Assembly (NCBI GenBank): GCA_003971905.1
Contig: RSEE01000027.1
Location: 496,001-560,000, forward strand
Direction: 5' to 3'
Source: Moniliella sp. 'wahieum'
Taxonomy: Eukaryota; Basidiomycota; Moniliellomycetes; Moniliellales; Moniliellaceae
DNA length: 64,000 nucleotides
The translations under genes were made by a program, and so were the position numbers. The notes under the pieces are model-generated. The model saw nothing but the letters and a program-made list of their open reading frames with translations, was not told the origin of the DNA and did no database searches. Below are positions 48,078 to 57,512 of this stretch, one piece after another (position 1 is the first letter of the stretch; each line of letters starts with the position of its first letter).

Positions 48078-48163
48078 CTCTCCGACCGGGAATCGAACCC
48101 GGGTCTCGTCCGAACGCCTGTCTACATGACAGGGACGTGTCATAGCCACTAAACTATCGGAGA
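48078..48163 (-). tRNA. tRNA-Asp(GUC) with a 14-nt intron
   Basis: Acceptor TCTCCGA pairs with TCGGAGA, discriminator G. Anticodon stem CGTCC pairs with GGACG, loop C-T-GTC-A-C with the 14-base intron inserted after position 37. T arm CCGGGTTCGATTCCCGG. A T6 run follows at about 48069-48074. It lies 270 bp downstream of the end of the uL18 gene. Confidence 0.92.
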
Positions 48164-48432
48164 TCTGTTGGGCATCATGTTGGATACGGCAACTTGTACA
48201 GAACAACGATTTCGTTGACGAGTCATGCTCATCTGCTTTTCCCAAACTGTAACTGGCCGGTAGAGGATGTAACGACTGTCATTGGCTACACTTTAGATCC
48301 GGGGCTGCACAAACCATTGGAATGTATTTTGGTCCCAAAAAAGGGTGGAGGGCATGGATGTCATCAGTCCAACAAAAGGTTCGACGACGGGGAGCGGGAA
48401 CGCGTAGAGTTACAGAAAATGGAACCTCGTGC

Positions 48433-49315
48433 TTAAAGCTCGCCAGCGGCGAAGGCAGCCTTCTTGGCAGCAATGCGCTCCTTGCGCTGGGCGTAAGTAA
48501 GCTTAACTTGCTTGAACTTAAGCGACTCCTTCTTCCAGTGCTCCACATCCTTCTTGGTAGGCTCGAAGTCAGGGTTCCCGGATCTGCTCGTAGGCCTTCT
48601 CGTAGATCTCCTCAATGTCGTCGGACGAGATGTCGTCGGCGAGGTAAGAGGCGAAGTGCTTCTTGAAGCGCTCGTCGTCCTCCTCCTCGAGGACTCCATG
48701 AACTCGGCCACGTGCCCGCCAAAGATGTAGTTGCGGAGAACGTCAGCGTCAGCTCCTTTCCTCGGCATCGTAGCCAGGGAAACGCTTGGGCGAGTGGGGC
48801 ACAAAGAGACCACCGTCCGAAGCACCCCATCGCGGCAAACACACGCGACCCGGTCGAGGTACGCTTGAGGCCAACATCAAGGAAAACCTTGAAGGGGCGG
48901 GGAGCACCCTCTCCTCCAGAGCCTCCGTCTCGGTGAACTCGCCATCAGGCTCAGCAACACCCTCGTACTTCTCGTCAAGGCCAAGCTTCTTGAGAGCACG
49001 ACGGGCTACCAAGAGACCCGTGGCGTAGGCAGCAGTCCAGTTGGACAGACCGTGGTTGATGCCGTACTTGGGGAGTCCTTGGAGTGAGCGTGGGCGAACA
49101 CGACGTCGCCCTGGATCTTGGCCGCAACAATCTGCACCGTCACGTATTGTTGGAGAAACGGACGACCAAGGGTACTTGGGGGCGTTTGTACTGTCTTGGC
49201 CTGGGCACGAGAGCGCGACGAGCGGCGAAGTCGGTCTTGCCCTCACGGCGACGGCGGTACTTGACTGGTACCGCGAGAAGTAGGCCGAGGTCTTAACTTG
49301 CTTGACGAACGCCAT
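48433..49315 (-). CDS. RPL5: Ribosomal protein uL18 (RPL5), heavily frame-broken
   Basis: Large-subunit protein that carries 5S rRNA with uL5. ATG at 49315: MAFVKQVKTSAYFSRYQ, then KYRRRREGKTDFAARR after one restored G. Also readable are LPKYGINHGLSNWTAAYATG, LLVARRALKKLGLDEKYEGV, AEPDGEFTETEALE, GASDGGLFVPHSPKRFPGYD, DVLRNYIFGGHVAEFMES, ADDISSDDIEEIYEKAYEQI. The C-terminus is ESLKFKQVKLTYAQRKERIA and stop at 48435-48433. At least eight single-base losses in 880 bp are needed to read it through. An essential, highly conserved protein in otherwise full-length order argues for sequence error, or for a second good copy elsewhere. It is divergent from eL15, with a shared 275-bp promoter. Confidence 0.92.
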
Positions 49316-49590
49316 TGTGGCCGGGTGATGGTTGCGCTGTGTCCCAAAGGCTGTGTGCACCTGGGTGAGTTGGGGACCAACTCAGGGTCACTAGGGTTGC
49401 CGCGGGCACCTGCCACCACTGCAAAAAATACACAGGCGCCGCGGCTGAATTTCAAGCTGAATACTGCAAATGCTGCGCGCGTAATTGCGGTTGACCAATT
49501 ATAGGGTTGCCGCTGTGCTGCTGGCTTCGCTCGTTTGTGGTCGACTGGACTTGGTCCTCTCGGACCAAGCTCAAGAACAAGAAGGCTACG
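49316..49590. promoter_or_regulatory. Divergent ribosomal-protein promoter with paired TAGGGTTGCCGC
   Basis: The 275 bp between the uL18 and eL15 start codons contain two identical 12-mers, TAGGGTTGCCGC, at 49392-49403 and 49502-49513. They lie 77 bp and 78 bp from the nearest start codon, respectively. TAGGGTT resembles the telobox/Tbf1-type element known from ribosomal protein promoters of some fungi and plants. Function here is inferred. Confidence 0.6.
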
Positions 49591-50199
49591 ATGGGTGCCT
49601 ACACGTATCTTCAGACGCTGTACAACAACAAGCAGTCGGACGTGCTCCGTCTGCTCTTCCGTCTGCGCTGCTGGGAGTACCGCCAGCTCAACGCCATCCA
49701 CCGTGCCTCGCGCCCTTCGCGTCCCGACAAGGCCCGCCGCCTTGGCTACAAGGCCAAGCAGGGATACGTGATCTACCGTGTGCGTGTCCGCCGCGGCAAC
49801 CGCAAAAAGCCCGTGAGCAAGGGTATCACCTACGGTAAGCCCGTGCACCAGGGTGTGAACCACCTCAAGTACCAGCGTACGCTTCGTTCTACCGCCGAGG
49901 AGCGCGTGGGCAAGAAGTGCGGCAACCTGCGTATCCTCAACTCGTACTGGATCAACCAGGACGGCATCTACAAGTACTACGAGGTGATTGCCGTCGACCC
50001 CTCCCACAAGGCCATCCGCCGTGACGCACGCATCAACTGGATTGTCGGCCAGAAGCACCGCGAGTCGCGCGGGCTCACCGCCACGGGCAAGAAGAGCCGT
50101 GGTCTGGGCAAGGGTCACCGCTACAACAAGACCCAGCACGGCGGCAAGAACGCGACGATCAAGAAGCGCGACACGCTCTCGCTGCGTCGCTACCGGTAA
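49591..50199 (+). CDS. RPL15: Ribosomal protein eL15 (RPL15)
   Basis: Large-subunit protein of the 60S core. Uninterrupted frame of 202 residues, within two residues of the family norm, from the ATG at 49591: [60 protein letters not shown], and the C-terminus [20 protein letters not shown]. No intron is needed in the coding part. The codon bias is strongly C-ending, typical of a highly expressed gene. It is notably free of indels although its divergent neighbour 275 bp away is riddled with them. Confidence 0.98.
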   Translation: MGAYTYLQTLYNNKQSDVLRLLFRLRCWEYRQLNAIHRASRPSRPDKARRLGYKAKQGYVIYRVRVRRGNRKKPVSKGITYGKPVHQGVNHLKYQRTLRSTAEERVGKKCGNLRILNSYWINQDGIYKYYEVIAVDPSHKAIRRDARINWIVGQKHRESRGLTATGKKSRGLGKGHRYNKTQHGGKNATIKKRDTLSLRRYR

Positions 50200-50452
50200 A
50201 CGGAATCATGTTCACCTTTTTTGCAGGATGGTCCGCTCTTTCTCTTGGCATTGTGTGGACAACTTCAGTGTCTTCCTTCCCTATGTGCATCTCCCTGTTT
50301 CCGCATCCCAGCCGTTTGCGGCGAGCGGGATGGGGACGCCGCGTCTTCCCCTCCCAAAAAAGCTATGGCGTTCATGCTCTTCATATGCCTGCCTTTGTTT
50401 TTGTAGTTGTCACCGTTGAATAGCTCGACTGGGTATCTCATCACGTACGTCG

Positions 50453-53400
50453 CTATCCACTCTGCAAAGCACTGACCAGCGTTTGCATGGTCTCCTGCGC
50501 ATCGCGCGGGGAAGCCAAGATGTCTGTTGCTCCAGTGCGGTCCTTCGCCCGACGAGTGTCGAAGGTACTGTACTGATCGAGGCGGCAGTGGTCATACGGG
50601 CACGGCGGGAGATGGTGCGATCCAGGCCGTACCTCAAGTCGCTCAATGTGGTTTGGACTGCAGTCTGCAGCAGCCCTAATTGGGTTTCGTAGTCATACCC
50701 CATCTCTGGCTCGGGAGAGAGCCAGGATTCGGCCCACGAAGGGTCCAGTTCCTCGTCCTCCTCTCCCTCCTCATCCGGTTCACTTCGCTTTCGTCGTCCT
50801 GGTCGGGATGAGATGAACGGCGCTTACTCCGCCTCCCTGGGTGGGACGGGCGTTCGATCTCTTGGTATTATCGTGGGCATAGATCAGTTGGACCGCGAGG
50901 GAGAGGAGTGTACGGATGGCCTCAGAAGGGGTCTTGGCAGTGCTTGGGCGTGGGCCGAATGAGAAACTGAGGTGGCTCGTGTCCATAGAGCGGGTGGACC
51001 AATGCAGCCCCGCGGATGACGGGGCCATACCCGGATCCAATGGAGGAAGAAGAAGTTGGCAATGCAGTTCCTCCACGCACGTTCTGGGAATGGACCAACT
51101 CGGCAACACTGGTGGCCTTGTCGAGCGCCTCGTCCAAATGTTCCGTCATTCGATTCAATACCAACGAGGAGAAGTGAGTCATCAGCGTGGTGAGCACCCA
51201 GAGCAACTTTTTCCGTAGCGCATAGAACAGCTTGGGCTCCCGCTTCTGCCGTCCACCCGTAGTTCCAGCCCGCACCCCCGCATATCCCAGCAGCCGCTGG
51301 GTCCACTGTAACGTCAGCAGACTGAACGATTGTGCATAGGTTGCCATCTCTCGCTGGGTGATAACGTAGGTCAAGGGCCACTGGACTTGGTACGCTGGCA
51401 CGATCCGACCAATTTGAGCAAGTGAGTAGCGACCAACCGAGGCCGTCCAGGGGTCCATCACGATCGTGGCAGAGGAAGGAGTGGGGGCAGGGGGGCAGGA
51501 AGCAGTCTGAAGGTAACAGCGGTCAGGTCAAGCCAGGGAGGGCAGGGACTGGAAACAGTGGCCTCCCGTAAGGCCCCAAACAGCGACGCGGGATCCTGCG
51601 TCCCTGCAAGTCCAGTCAGGGAGGCATATGCAGAGTCCGCCTTATTGAAGGATGCAAAGACGTGGTCAGTCCAGGTGTACATGTCCGCATGCCGGAAGAG
51701 CATCAGGCCATGCACGGCGGTCAAGTGGGATATCAGATCGGATCCATCTGGGGGAGGAAGAATGAATGCATCGCGAGCACGCTTCTGGGCGAGGCGGACA
51801 AGCCCCAGCGAAGTCTGCATCACGCTCTCCACCACAGTCAAACATCCTCCTTCCTCTCCAGCCTCGGCAGGGTCGCCTGCACAACTTGATGCGCCAGAGG
51901 CGGCAAAGGAGAAATCCCACGCTCGCCCCATCGACCCGATACAGGCGAGATATGGTGCAGTGCAAGCGACTCTAAAGAAATGGGGGGAGGATCTTCGAGC
52001 CCCACAGGACTGAGATGATGCCTACCGGCGGCACGAGCCAGGCGACGAGATGTACTAGCACACTTTACTTGCCACGTAGCCTCCGACTGAGAATCGTCAG
52101 CTTGGTGAAAGGTGCGGAGCAATCCAACGCTCATCCCCGCCTGAAGAACCGCGTCGGCATGGGGGCTCAGAAAGAGAGGGACATGGGGTTTGGTATCGAG
52201 GACCGCACGGACCGAGGCGAAGGATTGATCTGCATCACCGGGCACCTCAGCCGCGAGGAGAAGCGGCCCAGGCCGAGCAGTTCGATCCCCTTCGCTGTCT
52301 TGAAAGGCCTGGGGAGGTGCATACTGCCATCCACGCATCCAGAATGTATCATTCGACGCGGCCAGGGCAGGATTAGGACGGAAGAGGCGGAGGGCGATGA
52401 TAGGCTGGGGCGAAGCACTATGGAAGGGTGCACCAAGATGAAGCCAGTACAATACCTCCTTCAGGTACGGCATGACGACAGCCGCATAACACGATGCGGG
52501 TCCTGTTCAACCGCGAGGGTGAGCGGCTGAGGAGCCAGCTCCTGGCGCACCTGGTCAGACGCTGCATTCCCAAGAGAAGGTGTAGTCGGTTCAGCACGGA
52601 TATAGTGTCAATCCGGTCGAGTTTGTTATCAGTCAAGGCAACGCTCTCCTCCTCTTCAAGGGTGAGGATGGAGGCGAGGCAAATCAGGCCTTCCGCCCGG
52701 GCTTCCATCTGGGGCAAAAAATCAGTGAGAGTCAAGTTGGTGATCCCATCAAGCTTCCCCATAGCTGGATCGCCCAAGAGACCAGTCGTCATGTACCCAT
52801 CCTGCTCTGCCAACCAGATATCCCATCGCTGCAGGGCCGAAGCGAGCCCGTCCCCGAGCGCCTGCGCCGCCACGGGTGGAACAGGTCGCTGACCCCATCA
52901 GTGAACACGCCAACGGTAAGTGCCTGCGCATAACGATGGACTTTCTCCACCGCTGTACGAACTTGCTCCACTCGAGTCCAGGCGGAGTGAGAGGCAGTGT
53001 GAGTGATATAGTTAATGCTGCGGTGGGGCACTTTTCCAGTGCTATCGGAAGCGAGACAGTCGATCATCTCGCGCATCGCATTCACTTGGTCCAGCTTGGC
53101 GTCAGATCGTATAGAGAGATGCCGGATCTCGTCCTCGCCTAATGTCCATCCCCCCGCTGGGGGAGCAGAGACATTCAGTTCCATCTGGAGGGTTTGTTGG
53201 AACTGGACCAGCGAATCTTTCTCGGCCTCGAAGGCGGCCTGCCATCCTTGGGCCTGGGCTTGGGGGGGCCAGCCAGCCATGGTCGCAGTAAATTGTTCCG
53301 ACAAGGAAGGGGGAGCTGCAGCTGGCGCATCGGTCTCACGGGTTGTGATAGAAGGGGGACGAGTTCGTGTGAGCCAGTCGTTGTCCTCGTCCTCGTCTGA

Positions 53401-54190
53401 GCCAGGAGTCGACCAATTATCGCTATCCAACGCATCGTCCTGTGCCAAATCGTCATCGGGACCCCATGCGTCATCGTCGGATGTGTGATCCGATGAGGAG
53501 GGAGCGTCCAGGAGCTCTGCGACACGCTGTTGGTCATATTCTTCTCGTTCGTGCGGACTGAGATAGTCCCGCGCGTGAGGCCCATCTCCCCATAGCAGCT
53601 GCATCGCATGAAGCCGGGTCGTTTCGGTAGGCCGAGAGTTGAGATGGAGCTAGAGAAGACCGATAGGTCAGTCTTGTTCGTCCAGGGCGCGAGGAAAACG
53701 TACAAGAAATTGGAGGAGTTCGGGCAGATGATCCGTAGCGATGGGTGGCTCGGGGGGAGGCGAACGCCGCAAAGGAGCCGATCCTTCTGGGTGGCGAGCA
53801 CGTTCTTCGACCAGAATGTCAAGGTATGATCGCTTTGCTTTGCGGTACTCCTCCGATTGTGAGCTGACCACCTCTAGCAAGCGAGATAAAACCTTTTCGA
53901 TAGCTTGAGCCACATCGCTTTGAAGGCCAATGCGATTAGAAAGCGCCAATCTTAAAGGGAGACAAAAAGTCAGTGGCTAAGAAACTAGGAAGAAAACGAC
54001 ATACTCTGCAAAACGAGTCTGAACTTCAGCGAGAGAGAAGAAGCGGGTCGCGAGATGGAGTGGCGGCGAGAGAGAGCGCCCGTCCGAAGACGGCAGTCTC
54101 GGTACGGGGAGGAAGAGGATGGGATGAGTCGGGGGGCCGGCAGAAAGATGATACAAGGTCGTGGACCAGCTGCTTGCGCTCGGCACGCAT
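50453..54190 (-). CDS. Gamma-tubulin complex component (GCP5/GCP6-like)
   Basis: Microtubule-nucleating complex subunit at the spindle pole body. ATG at 54190 (MRAERKQLVHDLVSSF). The intron 53951-54004 (GTATGT, CTGAC, AAG) joins TRFAE to LALSNRIGLQSDVAQAIEKV. An acidic linker (about 53530-53370) is followed by the Spc97/Spc98 N-terminal part, with VMPYLKEVLYWLHLGAP near 52470 and DTFWMRGWQY near 52340. The C-terminal GRIP2-type domain has RIVPAYQVQWPLTYVITQRE near 51400, LRKKLLWVLTTLMTHFSSLV and LNRMTEHLDEALDKATSVAE. It ends ASPRDAQETMQTLVSALQSG, TAG at 50455-50453. About 1,200 residues and an acidic insert favour GCP5/6 over Spc97/98. Frame breaks are numerous at the section joints, e.g. 53640, 52870, 52430, 51900 and 51460. 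Confidence 0.8.
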
Positions 54191-55286
54191 GGTGGGGTGG
54201 GGTAAGGTCTGAGGCCGAGGTGGTGGTGTTGAGGGTGTTGCTATTCGACGCACTAGCGCCTTCAACTGGCCGTGTCGAAGTGCACCCAAGGACGCGTCAG
54301 GCTCAAACTTTCATAACTACACCCGTCGTCATCGATTGAATATTGACCGTCACGCGTCATCGAGATCATCGGTCATCCGGTCATCACATGTCACACCAAC
54401 GCCCTCCAATGCATACTGCAGAGCCACTGCTGGGTTTGAACATCGGTGTTTGATGAGCTTGGTGCTTGGCACTTTCGCAGCAGCTGGCCATGAAGCGCAA
54501 GTACCTCCAACCAATTGTTGGGCCTTCGTTACGCTATAACCCCACCTATCGAGTTGGAATAAAGGCCAGCCACAACCCGGGGCGGGAAGGTCGGCCTGCC
54601 AGCCTCGATGGTCCCAATCACTGCAGTGCTCACAGCCCCAGCGAGCAACACAATGAACGGGCGGTTGGTTTGTCGCCGTCTACAGGACCAATTCGCATAG
54701 TAGATTAATATCCTGCCGCGCGTGCCACCCCCAATGACTGGAAGCTCATCAAATGAGGAACTACTGTGGTATGGTGCGTACACCCAGGAAACCGATGTCC
54801 TGGTATCAATTAAGAGACACATTTGGGAGGGGCCGACCGTGCGAGACTCAAAGAGGCCTGATGCACCCGGGAGTGCCGTACAACTAAATAATGCACCGCA
54901 GTTTCTTGGGATAGCAACAAGAACACCGAACGCAATGCAAAAGAGAGGTCAATGGTAGGACGCCAGTGGCAGATGCTGGTCCATGGACTACAGCGATCGC
55001 TTGGCAGGTGCTCTTAGGCATCAGGGCAACTGCGGGAATCCAGTCCACGCGCAATCCCTATGTACCCTGCACATATAATTCCCTCAGGCCTCTTCTCACA
55101 TCCATGATTTCCTTGACTCCCCTACACCCCAGATCTGCAGTCTTCCTATCCTTCGGTGTCCGGCCAAGCCAGTACTATTGAAGGAACGCATTGAGTGCAA
55201 CTCAGTAGTAGGGCACACTGTCGCGGTAAGAATGCAGTCACGATTCGTTACAGGGCAACCAGTCCCGTTCGCAAATGATTCGCAGC
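54191..55286. other. Intergenic interval
   Basis: Includes GACCGTCACGCGTCATCG near 54340-54358 (an ACGCGT box) and short open frames without motifs. Nothing else recognised. Confidence 0.5.
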
Positions 55287-55647
55287 CTAGAATTTTGGCA
55301 ATTTGAAGCCCTCGCGGAAGAGAACATGCTGCTTCACTAGTGACGAGGCAGCCAAAGGGGGTCAGAAGAACAGGGCCAGGAATGCAGAGCATTGAGGGTG
55401 TGACGTACCCATGGGGTCGTACTTGATGAATGCCGCCTTATCGGCCACACGTGGGCGCCGGACAGTGTAGTAATGGCCGGTGCCCGCCATGCTGTAGATG
55501 CGCACAAAGATGCTGCTGTGGGCGGCAAGACGCACACGCACACGCATAGACAACAAGTACGAAAATCGAGTTAGATGCAGAACCAAACCAGATGCCGGTC
55601 AGGCAAACATATCGTCATACGTACCGAGTACGAGCCTTGCCAGCCAT
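55287..55647 (-). CDS. Mitochondrial ribosomal protein bL33m (three tiny exons)
   Basis: Small mitoribosomal large-subunit protein. Exon 1 (55647-55625) encodes MAGKARTR. The intron 55516-55624 (GTACGT..CAG) follows. Exon 2 (55515-55410/09) encodes SIFVRIYSMAGTGHYYTVRR, then PRVADKAAFIKYDPM. The intron 55337-55408 (GTACGT..TAG) follows. Exon 3 (55336-55287) encodes VKQHVLFREGFKLPKF and TAG. Joined, this gives 59 residues with the family hallmarks STAGTG-like SMAGTGHYYT, RRPR and KYDPxVKxHVLF. Phase is preserved at both junctions without any correction. Its total length puts it below usual open-frame cut-offs. It is divergent from PCNA across 404 bp. Confidence 0.93.
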
Positions 55648-56051
55648 GACTTGAGAAGTAGAAGCGCGTGTAAGTGTAGGTGGCCAGGTTGGTGTCCGTG
55701 TTGGCCAGCTGGCCTCAGGCTGCGGCCTCTGCCCAGCGCATTCCGTAGCACGACCAAGAAGGCAGGGCATAAGCGGAATGTGCTGATTGGGGCGGAATTC
55801 ACCCTCTAGCACATTGAACATTTGACCTGACCGACAGGTTACCCGGTTACACGTTACGCGCTAGTCGCGTTAATAACCCTAGTCCAACTCGTTCCTGTTG
55901 GACGCGTTGCCTTGCACAAGGCCAGTGTACGCGACGCGAGGCGGGCGTGGACGCTCCGCAGGCCCTCAGATCAGTGGCGTATTTATTCCTGCCAGAGCTG
56001 CTACACCGCGTCTGTTCTACTCACCACCACGTCTTCCCCATCTCTGCCACC
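55648..56051. promoter_or_regulatory. Divergent bL33m/PCNA promoter with MluI cell-cycle box
   Basis: An ACGCGT box at 55902-55907, 145 bp upstream of the PCNA ATG, and a related ACGCGACGCGA at 55929-55939. ACGCGT is the known binding site of the MBF complex, and PCNA genes are classical MBF targets in yeasts. An inverted TAGGGTT word (AACCCTAG) lies at 55875-55882. Confidence 0.65.
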
Positions 56052-57002
56052 ATGCTCGAAGCACGCTTCCCCCAGGCCGTCCTTTTCAAGAAGATTCTTG
56101 ATTCCATCTCTGGTTTGATCCAGGAGACCAACCTCAACTGCACTGATGAGGGCATCCGCATTCAAGCCATCGACACTGCCCACGTCGCCCTCTGCGGCGT
56201 CGAGATCCGCCCCGAGGCCTTTACGCACTACCGCTGCGACCGCCCCATGATTCTCGGTGTTCCCATTAGTATGCTTCAAAAGGTTGTCAAGACAGCCAAC
56301 AACGATGACACCCTTACCCTCCGCAAGGCTGACGGCGCCGACACCCTCACTCTCGTCTTTGAGTCGCTCAAAGCGGACCGCATCGCGTCCTACGACCTGT
56401 CTCTCACCAACATTGACTCGGAACAGATGGATATTCCTCCAACCGACTATAAGGCCGTTGTCACCCTCGCATCGTCCGAGTACGCTCGCATCACGCGCGA
56501 CCTGAGCATCCTCGGTGAAGATATTACTGTGGGCGTAGACAAGAACTCAGTCCGCTTCGAGGCGAGCTCAGACGAGGGCACCGGAACTCTTGTCCTCAAA
56601 CAGGGCGGCGGCTCCGACGGCCAAGGATCAAGCAATAAGCGCATGCGCAAGGCTAAGCCTGAGCCGGTAGCCGATGATGAAGAGCCTGAAGAGGAGACTG
56701 CGGTTGCAGAGGACGAGGATGAGGACGAAGTGGTTCCGGCTGCAGGCAAACGCAAGCGCGCTCCGGCTTCACAGGATGACGATTCGTCTGCCTCTGTTCC
56801 CGTCCAGATCCATGTGGATCAAGCTGTGCGGCTCAAGTTTGCGCTCAAGTATCTAGCGGCTTTCTCCAAGGCCGGGCCGCTCTCGCCGGCAGTCACCCTC
56901 CGTCTTTCCCCCGCTTTCCCACTTCTGGTCGAGTATGCGTGGGAAGATGGCCATGTCCACTTCTACCTTGCGCCGAAGTTGGAGGAGGACGATGATGCCT
57001 AA
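56052..57002 (+). CDS. POL30: PCNA sliding clamp with a large acidic insertion
   Basis: Homotrimeric DNA polymerase processivity clamp. ATG at 56052, 316 residues in one clean frame. The standard fold is readable from MLEARFPQAVLFKKILDSIS. Loop motifs are ESLKADRIASYDLSLTNID and the interdomain connector DSEQMDIPPTDY. Lys164, the ubiquitin/SUMO switch site in other PCNAs, is conserved in GVDKNSVRF at exactly position 164. The C-terminus is VEYAWEDGHVHFYLAPKLEE. Normal PCNA has 258-261 residues. The excess is an insertion at about residues 186-249 (56607-56798), Gly/Ser-rich, then basic (NKRMRKAKPE), strongly acidic (EPEEETAVAEDEDEDE) and basic again (GKRKRAPA). It replaces the short loop before VQIHVDQAVRLKFALKYL. 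No introns. Confidence 0.97.
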   Translation: MLEARFPQAVLFKKILDSISGLIQETNLNCTDEGIRIQAIDTAHVALCGVEIRPEAFTHYRCDRPMILGVPISMLQKVVKTANNDDTLTLRKADGADTLTLVFESLKADRIASYDLSLTNIDSEQMDIPPTDYKAVVTLASSEYARITRDLSILGEDITVGVDKNSVRFEASSDEGTGTLVLKQGGGSDGQGSSNKRMRKAKPEPVADDEEPEEETAVAEDEDEDEVVPAAGKRKRAPASQDDDSSASVPVQIHVDQAVRLKFALKYLAAFSKAGPLSPAVTLRLSPAFPLLVEYAWEDGHVHFYLAPKLEEDDDA

Positions 57003-57512
57003 TGTGTTGCCCTGTGCTTCACATTCCACGCATTCCGCGTCCACTTTGACCTACTCCACTACTCCTCCCCTTCTCTATCCTTCCCTTCCCATGTGTGTAA
57101 TGTCACCAAGCTTTTGACTTCCCCCTGTCTTCCTCATGGTACTGGGTATCAGCGCCATGAACTCCGTTGATGGGCATAGTCCTTGTCTAGCGCGTCCAGA
57201 AGTAGTAGTTGTGAGCCGCCATATGATTCTTGGCGAGGGTGTTGCTCAACCATGCATCATGCATCATGCGCTCAGCCTGAGGCTGAGGCTCAACACCGGC
57301 ACTGCATTAATGGACAGGGAAATTCAAATGTCAGAGTGCTGAAGTAACGAAAGACGTGCGTAAGTACGTAGCCAAGGTTGCTGCCCCCTATCAATTTAAG
57401 CTGGCACCCGCTACTCAATCCAGCCTCTTCTTCGACGTCCAATGTCGGCACGCTGAGCGCTGAGGCTCATCCACCCGCTCGTCGCCCCCTCTTCCCGTGA
57501 CGGTTTGTCTCT
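57003..57512. other. Intergenic interval
   Basis: 3' region of PCNA and promoter of the F-box-like gene. CATCATGCATCATGCG near 57254-57271 and CTCAGCCTGAGGCTGAGGCT near 57270-57290 are further palindromic words. Confidence 0.5.

Noticed and set aside
48433..49315. uL18 as a true pseudogene.
   Set aside because: All conserved blocks are in order and the changes are scattered one-base losses like those in many other genes here; a shared-error explanation is simpler, though a second intact copy elsewhere would reopen the question.
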